From: JACKII01 sp965222315
Lineage (GTDB): Bacteria > Pseudomonadota > Alphaproteobacteria > Bin95
Assembly: GCA_965222315.1 (NCBI GenBank)
Contig: OZ244951.1
Coordinates: forward strand, 930,001-994,000
Length of the DNA stretch: 64,000 bases
Direction of reading: 5' to 3'
Every line of letters begins with the position of its first letter. The first letter of the stretch is position 1. The notes below the pieces were generated by a model. That model did not search any database. It saw only the letters and a program-made list of their open reading frames with translations, and had not been told where the DNA came from. Below are positions 8,062 to 17,396 of this stretch, piece by piece. A program made the position numbers and the translations under genes.

Positions 8062-8880
8062 TCAGGCAGCGTAGCCGTCGAGATGGGCGAGCAGGTGCCG
8101 GTTGCAGGTCTCCGGCTGTTCGACAATGGCGATGTGGCGGGCGTTGTCCACCACCTCCATACGCGAGTCCGGAATGGCGGCGGCGATGGTTTCCGAGCAA
8201 CTGACCGGCGTGCCCTGGTCGAGCGCGGCGGGCAGAATCAATGTAGGTACATTAATTTCACCTAGGCGCGCCGTCACGTCGAAGGCGCTCATGGCGTCGA
8301 CGCCGCCGCGATAGCCCTTGGCTGTGTTTCGGCGGACGATTTCCCCTACACGCCGGGCTTGAGGACTTGACTGAAATCCAGGCGTGAACCAGCGGTCGAG
8401 GCACATAGCAACGATGGGCTCCATGCCCTCGCTCTCTGCGCGGTCGGCGGCGCGGCCGAACAGGCGCTTGCAGATATAATAGGCTGGGTCGCCCTCCGGC
8501 GGGGTGTCCTCCGGGATGGCGCTGGTGGTCATGCAGAGCGCGAGCGATTGCACCCGCTCCGGGTAGGTCAGGGTCAGCACCTGGCCGATCATGCCACCCA
8601 TGGAGATGCCGCAGTAGTTGATGCGCCCGATCCCCAGCCGGTCGAGGAGAGCAATCAGGTCGTCTGCGAAATCCTCCATGCTGTAGGGCAGCTCCGGCAC
8701 GGGGCTCTGGCCGAAGCCGCGCAGGTCCGGGCGGATGAGGCGGTATTTCTGGCCCAGCGCCGCGATCTGATGCTCCCAAAGGGCATGGGAGGTGGGGAAG
8801 GCGTGCACCAGCAGGACGGGCGGGCCATCCGGATTGCCGTCTTCGCGGTAGAACAGATCGACTGACTGGCCAGGACGCAC
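8062..8880 (-). CDS. Alpha/beta hydrolase (3-oxoadipate enol-lactonase-like)
   Basis: The 272-residue protein is a complete alpha/beta hydrolase. HAFPTS forms the oxyanion loop near 26, RPDLRGFGQS is a canonical strand-turn, and the nucleophile elbow is GISMGG with S93. The acid is likely the aspartate in LPAALDQGT near 226 and the base the histidine in NARHIAI near 250. The sequence most resembles enol-lactone hydrolases of aromatic catabolism, but no other pathway gene adjoins it, so the substrate is uncertain. A phased repeat array lies about 100-215 bases upstream of its start. Confidence 0.75.
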   Translation of the reverse strand: MRPGQSVDLFYREDGNPDGPPVLLVHAFPTSHALWEHQIAALGQKYRLIRPDLRGFGQSPVPELPYSMEDFADDLIALLDRLGIGRINYCGISMGGMIGQVLTLTYPERVQSLALCMTTSAIPEDTPPEGDPAYYICKRLFGRAADRAESEGMEPIVAMCLDRWFTPGFQSSPQARRVGEIVRRNTAKGYRGGVDAMSAFDVTARLGEINVPTLILPAALDQGTPVSCSETIAAAIPDSRMEVVDNARHIAIVEQPETCNRHLLAHLDGYAA

Positions 8881-8979
8881 GCATCGTCTCCTTTTCCGGC
8901 AGGGTGACGGGCACTATATACCGGAACCAGAGGTGATTGCAGACGTTGGATGAGCGGTTGCTTGCCACCCAACCGGATC

Positions 8980-9093
8980 ATCTGCACCGCATCTACATTT
9001 TATCTACATCCGATCGACATCTCATCTACATCGAATAAACCCGGCCTCTACATTTTCCGGCCAGAATGTCGATAAGTGTAGAGGAATGTAGAT
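8980..9093. repeat. 11-bp-phased array of ATCTACAT-type repeats with inverted copies
   Basis: Copies start at 8980 (ATCTGCAC), 8991, 9002, 9013 (ATCGACAT), 9024, 9035 (very degenerate) and 9046 (CTCTACAT). All are exactly 11 bases apart; the copies at 8991, 9002 and 9024 are ATCTACAT. Inverted copies follow at 9066 (ATGTCGAT), 9076 (GTGTAGAG) and 9086 (ATGTAGAT), spaced by 10. The array lies between the mscS stop and the hydrolase start. Helical spacing suggests multiple protein sites on one DNA face. The function is unknown. Confidence 0.7.
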
Positions 9094-9134
9094 GTTTTCC
9101 GGGTTTTTCGGATAACGTAATTAGGTACCGCTAA

Positions 9135-10613
9135 TTAGCGCTCCCCGCCTTCTTCGTCCAAACCGGGTTCCGCTCTGCCAGGGCCATCGGTGGCGTAGCT
9201 GTCGGGGGTGCCGGGCGACGGAGCTGGTTCTGCCTGAGAGGTGATCGCCGGGGCAGGGGGCGGCGCCTCCGCCGGGACGGCGGGCGTGTGATGAATATGC
9301 ACGTCGCGCTGAGGAAAGGGAATGGAGATGCCGTTGGCGTCGAATGCTTCTTTCACCTGCCGGTGCAGGTCCCAATAAACAGTCCAGTAGTCGACCGTTT
9401 TCACCCATGGGCGGCAGACGAAGTTGACCGAACTGTCGCCCAATTCATGAACCCGGATAACGGGGGCCGGGTCGGCCAGCACGAGGTCGTGAGCGGCCAC
9501 GGTTTCCTCCATCACCCGTTGGGCGTCCTCTATGCTGTCGCCGTAGCCAATGCCGAACACCAGATCGACGCGGCGGGTCTTGCTGCCGGTGACGTTGGTG
9601 ATCACATTGTTCCAGACTGACTTGTTGGGAATGATGATGACCTGGTTGTCCGGCGTAACAACGGTCGTCGAAACAATCGAAACCGACCGGACCGTTCCTG
9701 CGACGCCGCCGGCCTGCACATACTCGCCGACGTCGAACGGCCGGTTGATCATGATCATCAGGCCGGAAAACAGGTTGCCGAGCGTGTCCTGCAGAGCAAA
9801 TGCCAAAATGAAGGCGGCGCCGCCGAACAAAGCGAAGACCGGCGAGATGTCGATGCCCACCGCGGACAGAACAATCATCAAGCCCATAGCGATGGTGAGC
9901 CAGTAAATCACACCTGATACAAAGGCGAGCAGCAGGCTGGAAGCGTGCGGTACCCGCCCGAAGGCCCGGCGGGCTCCCTTACGGATGAGGCGGGCCACCA
10001 TAACCAACAGGATCAATGCGCCGATGATCACGCCGGTTTGGATGGCTAGCCGGATGCCTCCATCCTCGTCCTGTACCCACGCAAGAGCTTCCTTGGCGAG
10101 CGTTTCGGTGTCGGCCGTGCGGGTTTCTTCGATGATGATCGCGTTGCGGTAGTCGCGATAGACCGAAATCTCCTCAGCCGACCCGCCCTTCTTCTCCCAG
10201 GCATCGACGACCGCATTGTAGTTGTCAAAGAGAGCTTTCCGCTGCAGCGAGAGCTCTGTCAGGCTTTCGCGGACGGCATCCTCGACCGGCCCCTCGTACT
10301 GCATGATGGCGACCTGGGCGTCCGCCATTTCCCGCGTTTTGGCCTTGACGATGCCAAGCCACGCTTCGGCGGCAGCCTTCAACTCGTCCACTGTCAGTGG
10401 CAGCAACCGAACCACCAGTTCCGCGTCATCGATCATCGGGTCGGTGATCCGGCGCGACAGTTCCTGTCCGGTATCTTCCTCGGCCTGGGCCTCTGCCGCT
10501 GGCGGTGGGGTGGCGGTGTCTGCTGAGGTGGCGTCTTGTGCGCCTGCCGGAGCGGAAGCGATAAAGGCCATGGCGACGATGGCGAACATCGTCGCGAGGG
10601 GCGAGCGGGCCAT
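9135..10613 (-). CDS. MscS-family mechanosensitive ion channel
   Basis: The 492-residue protein has a cleavable signal peptide (about 1-25), a long periplasmic alpha-helical region, and membrane helices near 203-222, 238-262 and the pore helix near 285-310. The MscS beta domain follows, with DVGEYVQAGGVAGTV and PNKSVWNNVITN, then the C-terminal alpha/beta region ending FPQRDVHIH. A proline/alanine-rich tail follows. It gates in response to membrane tension to release osmolytes. The periplasmic extension makes it larger than E. coli MscS (286 aa). Confidence 0.9.
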   Translation of the reverse strand: MARSPLATMFAIVAMAFIASAPAGAQDATSADTATPPPAAEAQAEEDTGQELSRRITDPMIDDAELVVRLLPLTVDELKAAAEAWLGIVKAKTREMADAQVAIMQYEGPVEDAVRESLTELSLQRKALFDNYNAVVDAWEKKGGSAEEISVYRDYRNAIIIEETRTADTETLAKEALAWVQDEDGGIRLAIQTGVIIGALILLVMVARLIRKGARRAFGRVPHASSLLLAFVSGVIYWLTIAMGLMIVLSAVGIDISPVFALFGGAAFILAFALQDTLGNLFSGLMIMINRPFDVGEYVQAGGVAGTVRSVSIVSTTVVTPDNQVIIIPNKSVWNNVITNVTGSKTRRVDLVFGIGYGDSIEDAQRVMEETVAAHDLVLADPAPVIRVHELGDSSVNFVCRPWVKTVDYWTVYWDLHRQVKEAFDANGISIPFPQRDVHIHHTPAVPAEAPPPAPAITSQAEPAPSPGTPDSYATDGPGRAEPGLDEEGGER

Positions 10614-10786
10614 GAGGCGATTGTCCTTATTTTGGGACCGGAAGAGTAATGGTTCAGCCGACCAGGAGGGTGACGTCAGCCAGCCGCAGTCATACCCTGT
10701 GTTATTCGAACAAACACGGGCTTTGGGTCACTCCTTTGTCCGGCAAAACATCGCACGCTGTTTGAATCGCACCGTGTCTGGGCTGT

Positions 10787-11608
10787 TTAGCCGATGGGCG
10801 CCTCGTGGAGGGAGACAATGGCCTCTTCGTGCTCCTTCGCCGGCGCGGGGAACATGGCCATGACGGCGGCGTCGTGGCCGGCGATCATCTCGGTCCGGCT
10901 GCCGCCCGAAAGGTTGGTGAGGGTCCGGTAGCCCTCCAGCATGGCGGGCATGTCATAGAAGACGTCGAAGGGCTTCTCCTCCTCCCACTCCTGGTAGAGG
11001 TGGGCGGCGTCGCTCGCCAGCACGATGGGGCCGCGCTTGGTGTTGACCCGTATCACCATCTGTCCCCGGCAGTGACCGCCGATGTGGATCAGTTCGATGC
11101 CCGGCCAGGGTATGGAAACGTTCGTGTGCTCCACCAGGCGGCCGTCGGCCTTCAGCTGGCGGATGGTGGCGCAGTCGCGCTTGCCATAGCCCTGGCGGAA
11201 GAAGGGGTGGCAGGGGTCCGTGCCTTCGACGATGGGCATCATCTCCGTGTCGATGTGGAAGGTGGCGCTGGTGAAATCCTCCAGGCAGCCCACATGATCG
11301 TAGTGGGCGTGGGTGATGATCAGGTCGCTGATGGCTGCCGGATCGCGGCCGAGGCGGCGCAGACCGTCGGGGCCGGAGAAATGCAGGCGGGAGCCTAGCC
11401 GCTCGGTCAGCACGGGGGCAAAGCCAGTGTCCACGGCAATGCTCATGCCGTTGCCTTCGATCAGGTAGACGTAATAGGCCATGCCAGGGATCATCTGGTC
11501 ATTGTCGGCGCTCAGCATCAGGCTGCCAGCGGAGACCAGGCCGTCGCCCTGGTCGGCGTAACGGATAGCGTAGACTTTGTACTCGGGCGTGGCTGACATG
11601 GCGGGCAT
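10787..11608 (-). CDS. Metallo-beta-lactamase-fold N-acyl homoserine lactonase-like protein
   Basis: This 273-residue metallo-beta-lactamase-fold hydrolase has the dinuclear metal motif HAHYDH (H100, H102, D104, H105). Further ligand histidines appear in GGHCRGQ and near AGHDAAV, and an aspartate in LASDAAH. Family resemblance is to AHL lactonases, but the real substrate may be another lactone. The start at 11608 has GAGG closely upstream; a second ATG three codons later is possible. It is divergent from the phosphopantetheinyl transferase gene, with about 74 bases between them for promoters. Confidence 0.75.
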   Translation of the reverse strand: MPAMSATPEYKVYAIRYADQGDGLVSAGSLMLSADNDQMIPGMAYYVYLIEGNGMSIAVDTGFAPVLTERLGSRLHFSGPDGLRRLGRDPAAISDLIITHAHYDHVGCLEDFTSATFHIDTEMMPIVEGTDPCHPFFRQGYGKRDCATIRQLKADGRLVEHTNVSIPWPGIELIHIGGHCRGQMVIRVNTKRGPIVLASDAAHLYQEWEEEKPFDVFYDMPAMLEGYRTLTNLSGGSRTEMIAGHDAAVMAMFPAPAKEHEEAIVSLHEAPIG

Positions 11609-11682
11609 AGTCCTCGGGTGGCGTTTGTGGTCTGGTTGGGGTCCAGGATAGGACAGCCGAAGCGGAAGGAATAGGGCGAGCG

Positions 11683-12354
11683 ATGAGCCTGGAAGCGGCG
11701 CTGCGTGGCGTATTGGCGAAGGACGTGGCAGTTGCTTGTGCGCCGCTCGACGCCGAACATCCGCCCCTGTTCCCGGCGGAGGTTGCGGCTATGGCGAAGG
11801 CGCGGCCGGCGCGGCGGCAGGAGTTCACAGCAGGCAGGGCCTGCGCCAGGCTGGCCCTGTCGGCACTGGGTGAGCCGGCTGTTGCGGTCCCCGTAGGCAA
11901 GGACCGGCGGCCGCTCTGGCCGGAAGGCATTGTGGGGAGCATCGCGCACAAGGCCGGATGGGCGGCGTCCGTGGCGGGGCGGGCTGCCGGTTATGCCGGA
12001 CTGGGACTCGACCTGGAGACGGCGGAGCCCCTGCCGGCGGCACTGGCGGTCGAGGTTTGCAAGCCGGAGGGATGGGCAGAGGGCTGCACGGTGGAGATGC
12101 CGGATGGGCGGCGATTGGACAGGGGCAAGCTGGTTTTCTCTGCCAAGGAATGCCTGTTCAAGGCCTACTATCCGGCGGCCGGATACTTCCTGGACTTCCC
12201 GGAGGCGCAGGTGACATTTGCCCCGGCGGCGGGTGTGTTCGAGGCGGCGTTAGTCAGCGCCAACGCGCCCAGCCTTGCCGGGCGGCGGACGTTCCAGGGG
12301 TGCTTCGGCATGGTGGGCGGGTTGGTGTTCGCTGCTATGGCGGTGCCTGCCTAG
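11683..12354 (+). CDS. 4'-phosphopantetheinyl transferase (EntD type)
   Basis: This 223-residue enzyme transfers phosphopantetheine from coenzyme A to carrier proteins. Typical motifs are visible: RQEFTAGRACAR near 47, PLWPEGIVGSIAHK near 91 (the strand and histidine that bind CoA), GLGLDLE near 116 (magnesium-binding acid) and FSAKECLFKAYYP near 155. The size and the WPxGxxGSIxHK motif point to the EntD/siderophore group. No carrier protein or synthetase gene adjoins it, so its client is not in this window. Confidence 0.85.
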   Translation: MSLEAALRGVLAKDVAVACAPLDAEHPPLFPAEVAAMAKARPARRQEFTAGRACARLALSALGEPAVAVPVGKDRRPLWPEGIVGSIAHKAGWAASVAGRAAGYAGLGLDLETAEPLPAALAVEVCKPEGWAEGCTVEMPDGRRLDRGKLVFSAKECLFKAYYPAAGYFLDFPEAQVTFAPAAGVFEAALVSANAPSLAGRRTFQGCFGMVGGLVFAAMAVPA

Positions 12355-12371
12355 AGCACTGCCCGCCACGC

Positions 12372-12385
12372 GGCCCCACGGGGCC
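12372..12385. terminator. Small GC-rich palindrome between convergent genes
   Basis: GGCCCC (12372-12377) and GGGGCC (12380-12385) are complementary with two bases between them, in the gap between the phosphopantetheinyl transferase and monooxygenase genes. The position suits a bidirectional terminator, but there is no T-run on either side. Confidence 0.2.
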
Positions 12386-12433
12386 TGAGCGGTGCCCTGG
12401 TCCGAGAGGATGGTGACCGCCATTGCCGTCTCC

Positions 12434-14083
12434 TTACTCAGCCGCCCGGCTGGCGGCGGTGTTGTTGCCGGATTGCTCCAGGCGGAAGCCTTTATAGCCG
12501 TTGGCTGCCACCTCGTCGCATTTCACGCGATAGGTGCCGACGCCGCCGATATAGGGCATGAACACCCGCGGCTTGCCCTCGATATTCGCGCCCATGTACC
12601 AGCTGGCAGCGCTGGGATAGAGGGTCTTGTAGGCGACCTCGTTGCCGTGCTCGACCCAGGCGTCCTCCGCGGCGAGGTCGGCCTCCATTGCCTCGACGCC
12701 TTCCGCGCGCAGGTTCACGAGGCAGTCGGTCACCCAGTCCACATGCTGCTCAATAGAGACCATCATGTTGGAGAGTACGGAGGGGCTGCCGGGGCCGGTA
12801 ATCATGAACATGTTGGGGAAGCCCGCGGTCATCAGGCCCAGATAGGTGCGGGGCCCGGCTTCCCACTTATCGCTCAGGGCCTGGCCGCCGCGGCCCTTGA
12901 TGTCGATCCGCAGCAGCGTGCCGGTCATCGCGTCGAAGCCGGTGGCGAACACGATGGCGTCGAATTCGTGCTGCTCATCGCCGGCCAGGATGCCCTCCGG
13001 CGTGATCTTGTGGATCGGTTGCCGGTTGATATCGACCAGCCGGACATTGTCGCGGTTGTAGGTCTCGAAATAATGGCTGTCGGCGCAGATGCGCTTGGTG
13101 CCGATGGGGTAGTCTTTGGCCACCAGCAGTTCCGCGGTCTCCGGATCCTCGACGATGTCCCGGATCTTCTCGCGCACGAACTCGGCAGTGGCATCGTTGG
13201 CGGCCTTGTTGGTGGCGATGTCCTTGAACGAGGACATGAAGCGCGTGCCGCCCACCGCCCAGCGGGATTCGAAAGTGGCGCGGCGTTCCGCGTCGGAAAC
13301 CTCCATCGCGCCCTTGTCGGCCTGATCGAAGAAGTTGCCGACGCGGGTATGGCGCATGATCTCGCGCCGCTCCTGGTAGTTGGCTTTCCACTCCTGCTCG
13401 TAGGCGTCGCTCATCGGCGCGGTGCGGGCGGGGATGGAGTAGTTCGGCGTGCGCTGGAACACGGTCAGGTGCCCTGCCTGCTCCGCAATCACCGGGATCG
13501 CCTGGATGGCGGAAGAGCCGGTGCCGATCACCGCCACCCGCTTGCCGGCAAAGTCCACGCCCTCGTGCGGCCACTGGCCCGTGTGGTAGGTCGGGCCTTT
13601 GAACGTGTCTGCGCCCTTGATGTCCGGCGCGCGGGGGGACGACAGGCAGCCCGTCGCCATGATGCAGAAACGGGCGGAGACTTTCTCGCCCGTGCTGGTT
13701 TCGACGGTCCAGCGTTTGGCTGCCTCGTCATAGGTCTGGGCGGTCACGCTGGTGTCGAACTCGATATGTTCGCGCAGATGGTGGCGGTCGGCCACGTGGT
13801 TGGCGTATTCCAGGATTTCCGGCTGAGGGGCGAAGGTTTCGCTCCAACGCCATTCCTGCTCCAGTTCCGGGTCCCAGGAATAGGAATACTGCATGCTCTC
13901 CACGTCGCAGCGCGCGCCGGGATAGCGGTTCCAGTACCAGGTGCCGCCGACGCCGGAGCCGGCCTCGAACACCCGGAACGAAAAGCCCGCGTCGCGCAGC
14001 TTCTTGATCAGGTAGAGGCCGGAAAAGCCCGCACCGACAACGACGACATCGACGGTAGAGGGCTTGTTGGATGCTTGGCTCAT
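12434..14083 (-). CDS. Flavin-dependent Baeyer-Villiger-type monooxygenase
   Basis: The 549-residue protein has an N-terminal FAD-binding Rossmann motif (GAGFSG, 17-22) and a second dinucleotide motif for NADPH (GTGSSAIQ, about 187). Between them lies the Baeyer-Villiger fingerprint FxGxxxHxxxWP as FKGPTYHTGQWP at about 160. It should oxidise a ketone to an ester or lactone, as cyclohexanone or phenylacetone monooxygenases do. The SDR gene upstream on the same strand could supply the ketone from an alcohol, a common pairing; the hydrolase for the ester is not adjacent. Confidence 0.9.
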   Translation of the reverse strand: MSQASNKPSTVDVVVVGAGFSGLYLIKKLRDAGFSFRVFEAGSGVGGTWYWNRYPGARCDVESMQYSYSWDPELEQEWRWSETFAPQPEILEYANHVADRHHLREHIEFDTSVTAQTYDEAAKRWTVETSTGEKVSARFCIMATGCLSSPRAPDIKGADTFKGPTYHTGQWPHEGVDFAGKRVAVIGTGSSAIQAIPVIAEQAGHLTVFQRTPNYSIPARTAPMSDAYEQEWKANYQERREIMRHTRVGNFFDQADKGAMEVSDAERRATFESRWAVGGTRFMSSFKDIATNKAANDATAEFVREKIRDIVEDPETAELLVAKDYPIGTKRICADSHYFETYNRDNVRLVDINRQPIHKITPEGILAGDEQHEFDAIVFATGFDAMTGTLLRIDIKGRGGQALSDKWEAGPRTYLGLMTAGFPNMFMITGPGSPSVLSNMMVSIEQHVDWVTDCLVNLRAEGVEAMEADLAAEDAWVEHGNEVAYKTLYPSAASWYMGANIEGKPRVFMPYIGGVGTYRVKCDEVAANGYKGFRLEQSGNNTAASRAAE

Positions 14084-14200
14084 GGGTGGGAGGCTCCCGC
14101 AAAAGGCGAATGGGTTTGGCTGCCCGCGAGGGGCACATTAAACCAAAGTCTAACGCAATTGCGGCTAAGCCTCCAGGCGCATTCGGATAGGCGCAGCGGG

Positions 14201-14977
14201 TCAGTCGTCCCGCGTAACCGTGAAGTCCGGCGAGCCGATATAGCCGCGGTTCCACAAGGGCGAGATGTGGATCTCGTTCAGACAGACATGAGGCGGCATC
14301 CGGGCGATGAACAGGATGGTCTCGCCCACGTCCTCCTCCTGCACCATGCGGGCGCGTTCTTCCGGGCTGGGCGGCTTGGGGCGCTTGTCCAGAATCTCGG
14401 TCGCGACCTCGCCGGGGCACAGCGCGCAGGCGCGGATGCCCATGTGGGCATGCTCGTCGTTGATGCTCTCGTTCATGACGTTCATGCCATGCTTGGCCGC
14501 GGCATAGGCAAAACCGGATACGCCGCCGGTCCGGCCCTGGCTCGCCATGGACGAGACGTTGATGATCAGACCGTCACGCTGGGGCCGCATTTGCTTGATG
14601 GCCGCGTGGCAGACGTTGAATGCTCCCTTCAGGTCCACGTCCACGACAGTGTGGAAATTCTCCTGGTCGATGTCTTTCCAGCGGCGAATCGGCCGGTTCA
14701 GTCCGGCGCTGTTCACCACCATGTCCAGGCGACCCTGCTCCTTAACGATGCGGTCTACCGTGGCATAGCAATTGTCGGCGTCCACGATGTCTAAAGGGGC
14801 GACATGAGCGGTGCCGCCGGCATCCGCGATGCGTTTGGCGACGGCCTCAAGCTCTGGCACTCGCCGGCCGGAGAGGTAGACGATGACGCCTTCCTTAGCG
14901 AGGGCCTGGGCGCCCGCCCGGCCGATGCCGGTGCCGGCGCCCGTGACCCAGGCGATTTTGCCGTTGATGGATTGCAT
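14201..14977 (-). CDS. Short-chain dehydrogenase/reductase
   Basis: The 258-residue classical SDR has the NAD(P)-binding motif GAGTGIG near 12, the NSAG-type strand, and the catalytic serine and YxxxK motif (YAAAKHG near 156). A strand ending VWGREG-like sequence is absent and the C-terminus is short, so substrate cannot be predicted. The start at 14977 follows GGGAG at normal distance; a start at 14998 would add seven residues. It lies 117 bases upstream of the monooxygenase gene on the same strand and may be co-transcribed. Confidence 0.85.
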   Translation of the reverse strand: MQSINGKIAWVTGAGTGIGRAGAQALAKEGVIVYLSGRRVPELEAVAKRIADAGGTAHVAPLDIVDADNCYATVDRIVKEQGRLDMVVNSAGLNRPIRRWKDIDQENFHTVVDVDLKGAFNVCHAAIKQMRPQRDGLIINVSSMASQGRTGGVSGFAYAAAKHGMNVMNESINDEHAHMGIRACALCPGEVATEILDKRPKPPSPEERARMVQEEDVGETILFIARMPPHVCLNEIHISPLWNRGYIGSPDFTVTRDD

Positions 14978-15122
14978 GGTATTTCTCCCGGAGAGCATTG
15001 CGTACGGCGCTTCTGGGCTCAGCGCGCCGCAGCTTGGTGACGCTACGATTGCGGCTCCAACGGGAATGAATACCCTCGAAATCTACTGGTTAGCTACGTC
15101 GGCACCAGCACCCTGATACGGG

Positions 15123-15410
15123 TCAGCGGAATCGGCTCGCAGCCGATTCCACGGCGGTGCGCATGTCTTTCCATATCCGGTCTGCGCCCTGTTTCATATC
15201 TTCCCAAGCGTCCGTGCTTGAATTTTCAAGCTCGTCCAATTTGGTTTTGACCGTATCGCGTTGAGATTCGAGATCATCGACCTGCCGCTCATATTCCAAG
15301 CGCGCATCCGCTGACGCATTCTTAGCCTTGGCGCGCATCAGGTCGATCTCGGCGTTCCACTCTTCCAGTTCGGCCTTGAGCTTCTCTGTATAGGCTTGTT
15401 TGTCGGTCAT
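15123..15410 (-). CDS. Small coiled-coil protein (95 aa)
   Basis: The 95-residue protein is almost wholly charged and helical, with heptad spacing from KLKAELEEWNAEID through VDDLESQRDTVKTKLDELE. It ends with an amphipathic segment containing tryptophans (AWEDMKQGADRIWKDM). There is no signal peptide. Such small coiled-coil proteins occur in many proteobacteria next to unrelated genes and have no agreed function. It stands alone here, before a long AT-rich gap. Confidence 0.6.
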   Translation of the reverse strand: MTDKQAYTEKLKAELEEWNAEIDLMRAKAKNASADARLEYERQVDDLESQRDTVKTKLDELENSSTDAWEDMKQGADRIWKDMRTAVESAASRFR

Positions 15411-15744
15411 CGGTGTAATCCTACCAAGTTCTTCGGGGTTTGTTGGCGTCCTCCATATATGGGAGCGGAGTGAGGGAATTAAACCACCATAACGAAAATC
15501 TACTTCCTTATAAAAACTGCCGCATTGTCATCATTAATTCAGAAGGAAGTTATCGATAAGCCGGAAAATCTCTTTTTATATTATAAAAAAGAACAAAAAA
15601 TTGCGAAAATAATCAATTTGAAAGAGGGTTTATTACGAAAAATTTCATGCAGTTTCCGGAAAAAGATCACGTTCCATAGCCTTTCGTGTGAAGTGAGACT
15701 ATTCATAATGGCGCTATCCCGACAGTAGCAGGAGGAACGACGCC
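15411..15744. other. AT-rich intergenic region
   Basis: This 334-base gap is strikingly AT-rich compared with its surroundings, especially 15480-15700. A TTG-started frame at 15525-15728 could encode 67 lysine-rich residues, but it lacks a clear ribosome site and resembles nothing I know, so I treat the stretch as non-coding. It probably carries the promoter of the SDR gene at 15745. Confidence 0.4.
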
Positions 15745-16557
15745 ATGCGGCTCGACGGCAAGACAGCGGTGATCTTTGGCGCGGGGCAGGGGCCCGCGAT
15801 GAGCGGTGACTATGTCGGCAATGGCAGGGCGACAGCGCTGACCTTCGCGCGGGAAGGGGCAAAGGTGCTCTGCGTAGACCGCTACCTGGTCTCGGCGGAG
15901 GAAACCGCCGCCATGATCTTGGAGAAGGGCGGCGTTGCCGAGGCGGTGGAAGCGAATGTTACCGACGAGGCGGCGGTGAAGGCTGCTGTGCAGGCCTGCA
16001 CGGAGCGGTGGGGACGGCTCGACATTCTCGACAACAATGTGGGCGTCAGCGTGGAATTCGGCGATGCGCCGATGGAGAGCGTGACGGCTGAAGCTTTCGC
16101 TAAGATCATGGAGATTAACCTGTTCGGCTGCGTCCTTGCCTGCCGCCATGCCCTGCCGGTGATGCGGGAGCAGGGGTCCGGCTCCATCATCAATATCTCA
16201 TCCGCCTCGGCCTACTGGACAGCCCATCCGACTGTAACCTACCCGGCCAGCAAGATGGCCATGGTGACCTTCACCCGGCAATTGGCAATCCAGAATGCGG
16301 ACCGGGGCGTGCGGGCGAACGCCATTCTGCCGGGCCTGATGAATACGCCGATGGCCGTGGACCGGCGGGCGGGGATCACCGGGCGCAGCCGCGAGGATGT
16401 GGCGGCGGAGCGTGACGCCAAGGTGCCGCTCAACAACCGGATGGGCGATGCCTGGGACGTGGCCAACGCCGCCCTGTTCCTGGCGAGCGACGAGGCGCGT
16501 TTCGTCTCCGGCATTGAATTGCCGGTGGATGGCGCGTCGATGGCCAGGGTGGGCTAG
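15745..16557 (+). CDS. Short-chain dehydrogenase/reductase, second copy
   Basis: The 270-residue SDR has an unusual nucleotide-binding loop: FGAGQGPAMSGDYVGNG is longer than the classical GxxxGxG turn. The NNVG strand near 94, the catalytic serine in ISSASAYW and YPASK (tyrosine and lysine) near 169 are intact. C-terminal FVSGIELPVDGA is typical. The start has a good ribosome site (AGGAGG, 15730-15735). It precedes mtgA by 21 bases; no functional link between them is evident. Confidence 0.85.
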   Translation: MRLDGKTAVIFGAGQGPAMSGDYVGNGRATALTFAREGAKVLCVDRYLVSAEETAAMILEKGGVAEAVEANVTDEAAVKAAVQACTERWGRLDILDNNVGVSVEFGDAPMESVTAEAFAKIMEINLFGCVLACRHALPVMREQGSGSIINISSASAYWTAHPTVTYPASKMAMVTFTRQLAIQNADRGVRANAILPGLMNTPMAVDRRAGITGRSREDVAAERDAKVPLNNRMGDAWDVANAALFLASDEARFVSGIELPVDGASMARVG

Positions 16558-16578
16558 CGTGCGCGCAGGCCGGGGGCA

Positions 16579-17262
16579 GTGCTGTTGAGGTTGATGCGCT
16601 GGTTGTTGTGGCGGGTGTTCTGGATGGGGCTCATCCTGCTGGTGTTGCTGCCGGGTGGGCTGATCGGGCTTTACGCCGTCGTGCCGCCGCCGGTGACGCC
16701 GCTGATGCTGATCCGCTGGACGGAGGGGCATCCCATCGGCAAGGACTGGGTGCCGCTTGGCCAGATAAGCCAGCACCTGCCGGCTGCTGTCATTGCGGCG
16801 GAGGACAATCTGTTCTGCCGTCACCATGGCTTCGATGTAGATGCAATTCGGGAGCAGGTGGACAATTATCTCGCGGGCGAGCGCGTGCGCGGGGCGAGCG
16901 GCATCACCCAGCAGACGGCGAAGAACCTTTTCCTCTGGCCCAACCGCGGCTGGTTCGGCAAGGCTTTGGAGGCCTGGCTGTCGCTTGGGCTGGAAGTCGC
17001 CTGGCCGAAGCGGCGGATCCTGGAGGTCTATCTGAATGTGATCGAGTTCGGACCCGGCGTTTATGGGGCGGAGGCGGCCTCCCTCCACCATTTCCGCAAG
17101 GGCGCTGATCAGCTAACCCGGCGGCAGGCTGCCCTGCTGGCAAGTGTACTGCCTGCACCGTTGGTGCGCTCGGCGGGCCAACCGTCGGCGGGGGTGGTTC
17201 GGAAGGCCCGGATTGTCGAGCAGCGGATTGGGCAGATCGGCAATTTGTTGGACTGCTACTGA
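16579..17262 (+). CDS. mtgA: Monofunctional biosynthetic peptidoglycan transglycosylase MtgA
   Basis: The 227-residue protein is a stand-alone GT51 glycosyltransferase that polymerises lipid II. A single N-terminal membrane helix (about 8-35) is followed by the conserved motifs AAEDNLFCRHHG (catalytic E75), GASGITQQTAKNLFLW, KRRILEVYLNVIEFG and a second glutamate region GAEAAS. There is no transpeptidase domain, so it is monofunctional. The GTG at 16579 has a G-rich ribosome site; TTG 16585 or ATG 16594 are alternatives that barely change the product. Confidence 0.93.
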   Translation: MLLRLMRWLLWRVFWMGLILLVLLPGGLIGLYAVVPPPVTPLMLIRWTEGHPIGKDWVPLGQISQHLPAAVIAAEDNLFCRHHGFDVDAIREQVDNYLAGERVRGASGITQQTAKNLFLWPNRGWFGKALEAWLSLGLEVAWPKRRILEVYLNVIEFGPGVYGAEAASLHHFRKGADQLTRRQAALLASVLPAPLVRSAGQPSAGVVRKARIVEQRIGQIGNLLDCY

Positions 17263-17396
17263 TTCCCGGCCTGCGGCACGCAGCGATCAGGAAAGCAGGC
17301 CCACCGTTGAAGGCCTCTCAGACTCTCGCCGAGACGCCGGAAGTGTCCCTTGGGAGGTCCGATGAACCGCGTTGGCGAACGCCGATCCTGGAAGTA

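Noticed and set aside
15525..15728. 67-residue lysine-rich reading frame in the AT-rich gap
   Set aside because: It starts with TTG, has no convincing ribosome site and its composition is simply that of AT-rich non-coding DNA.
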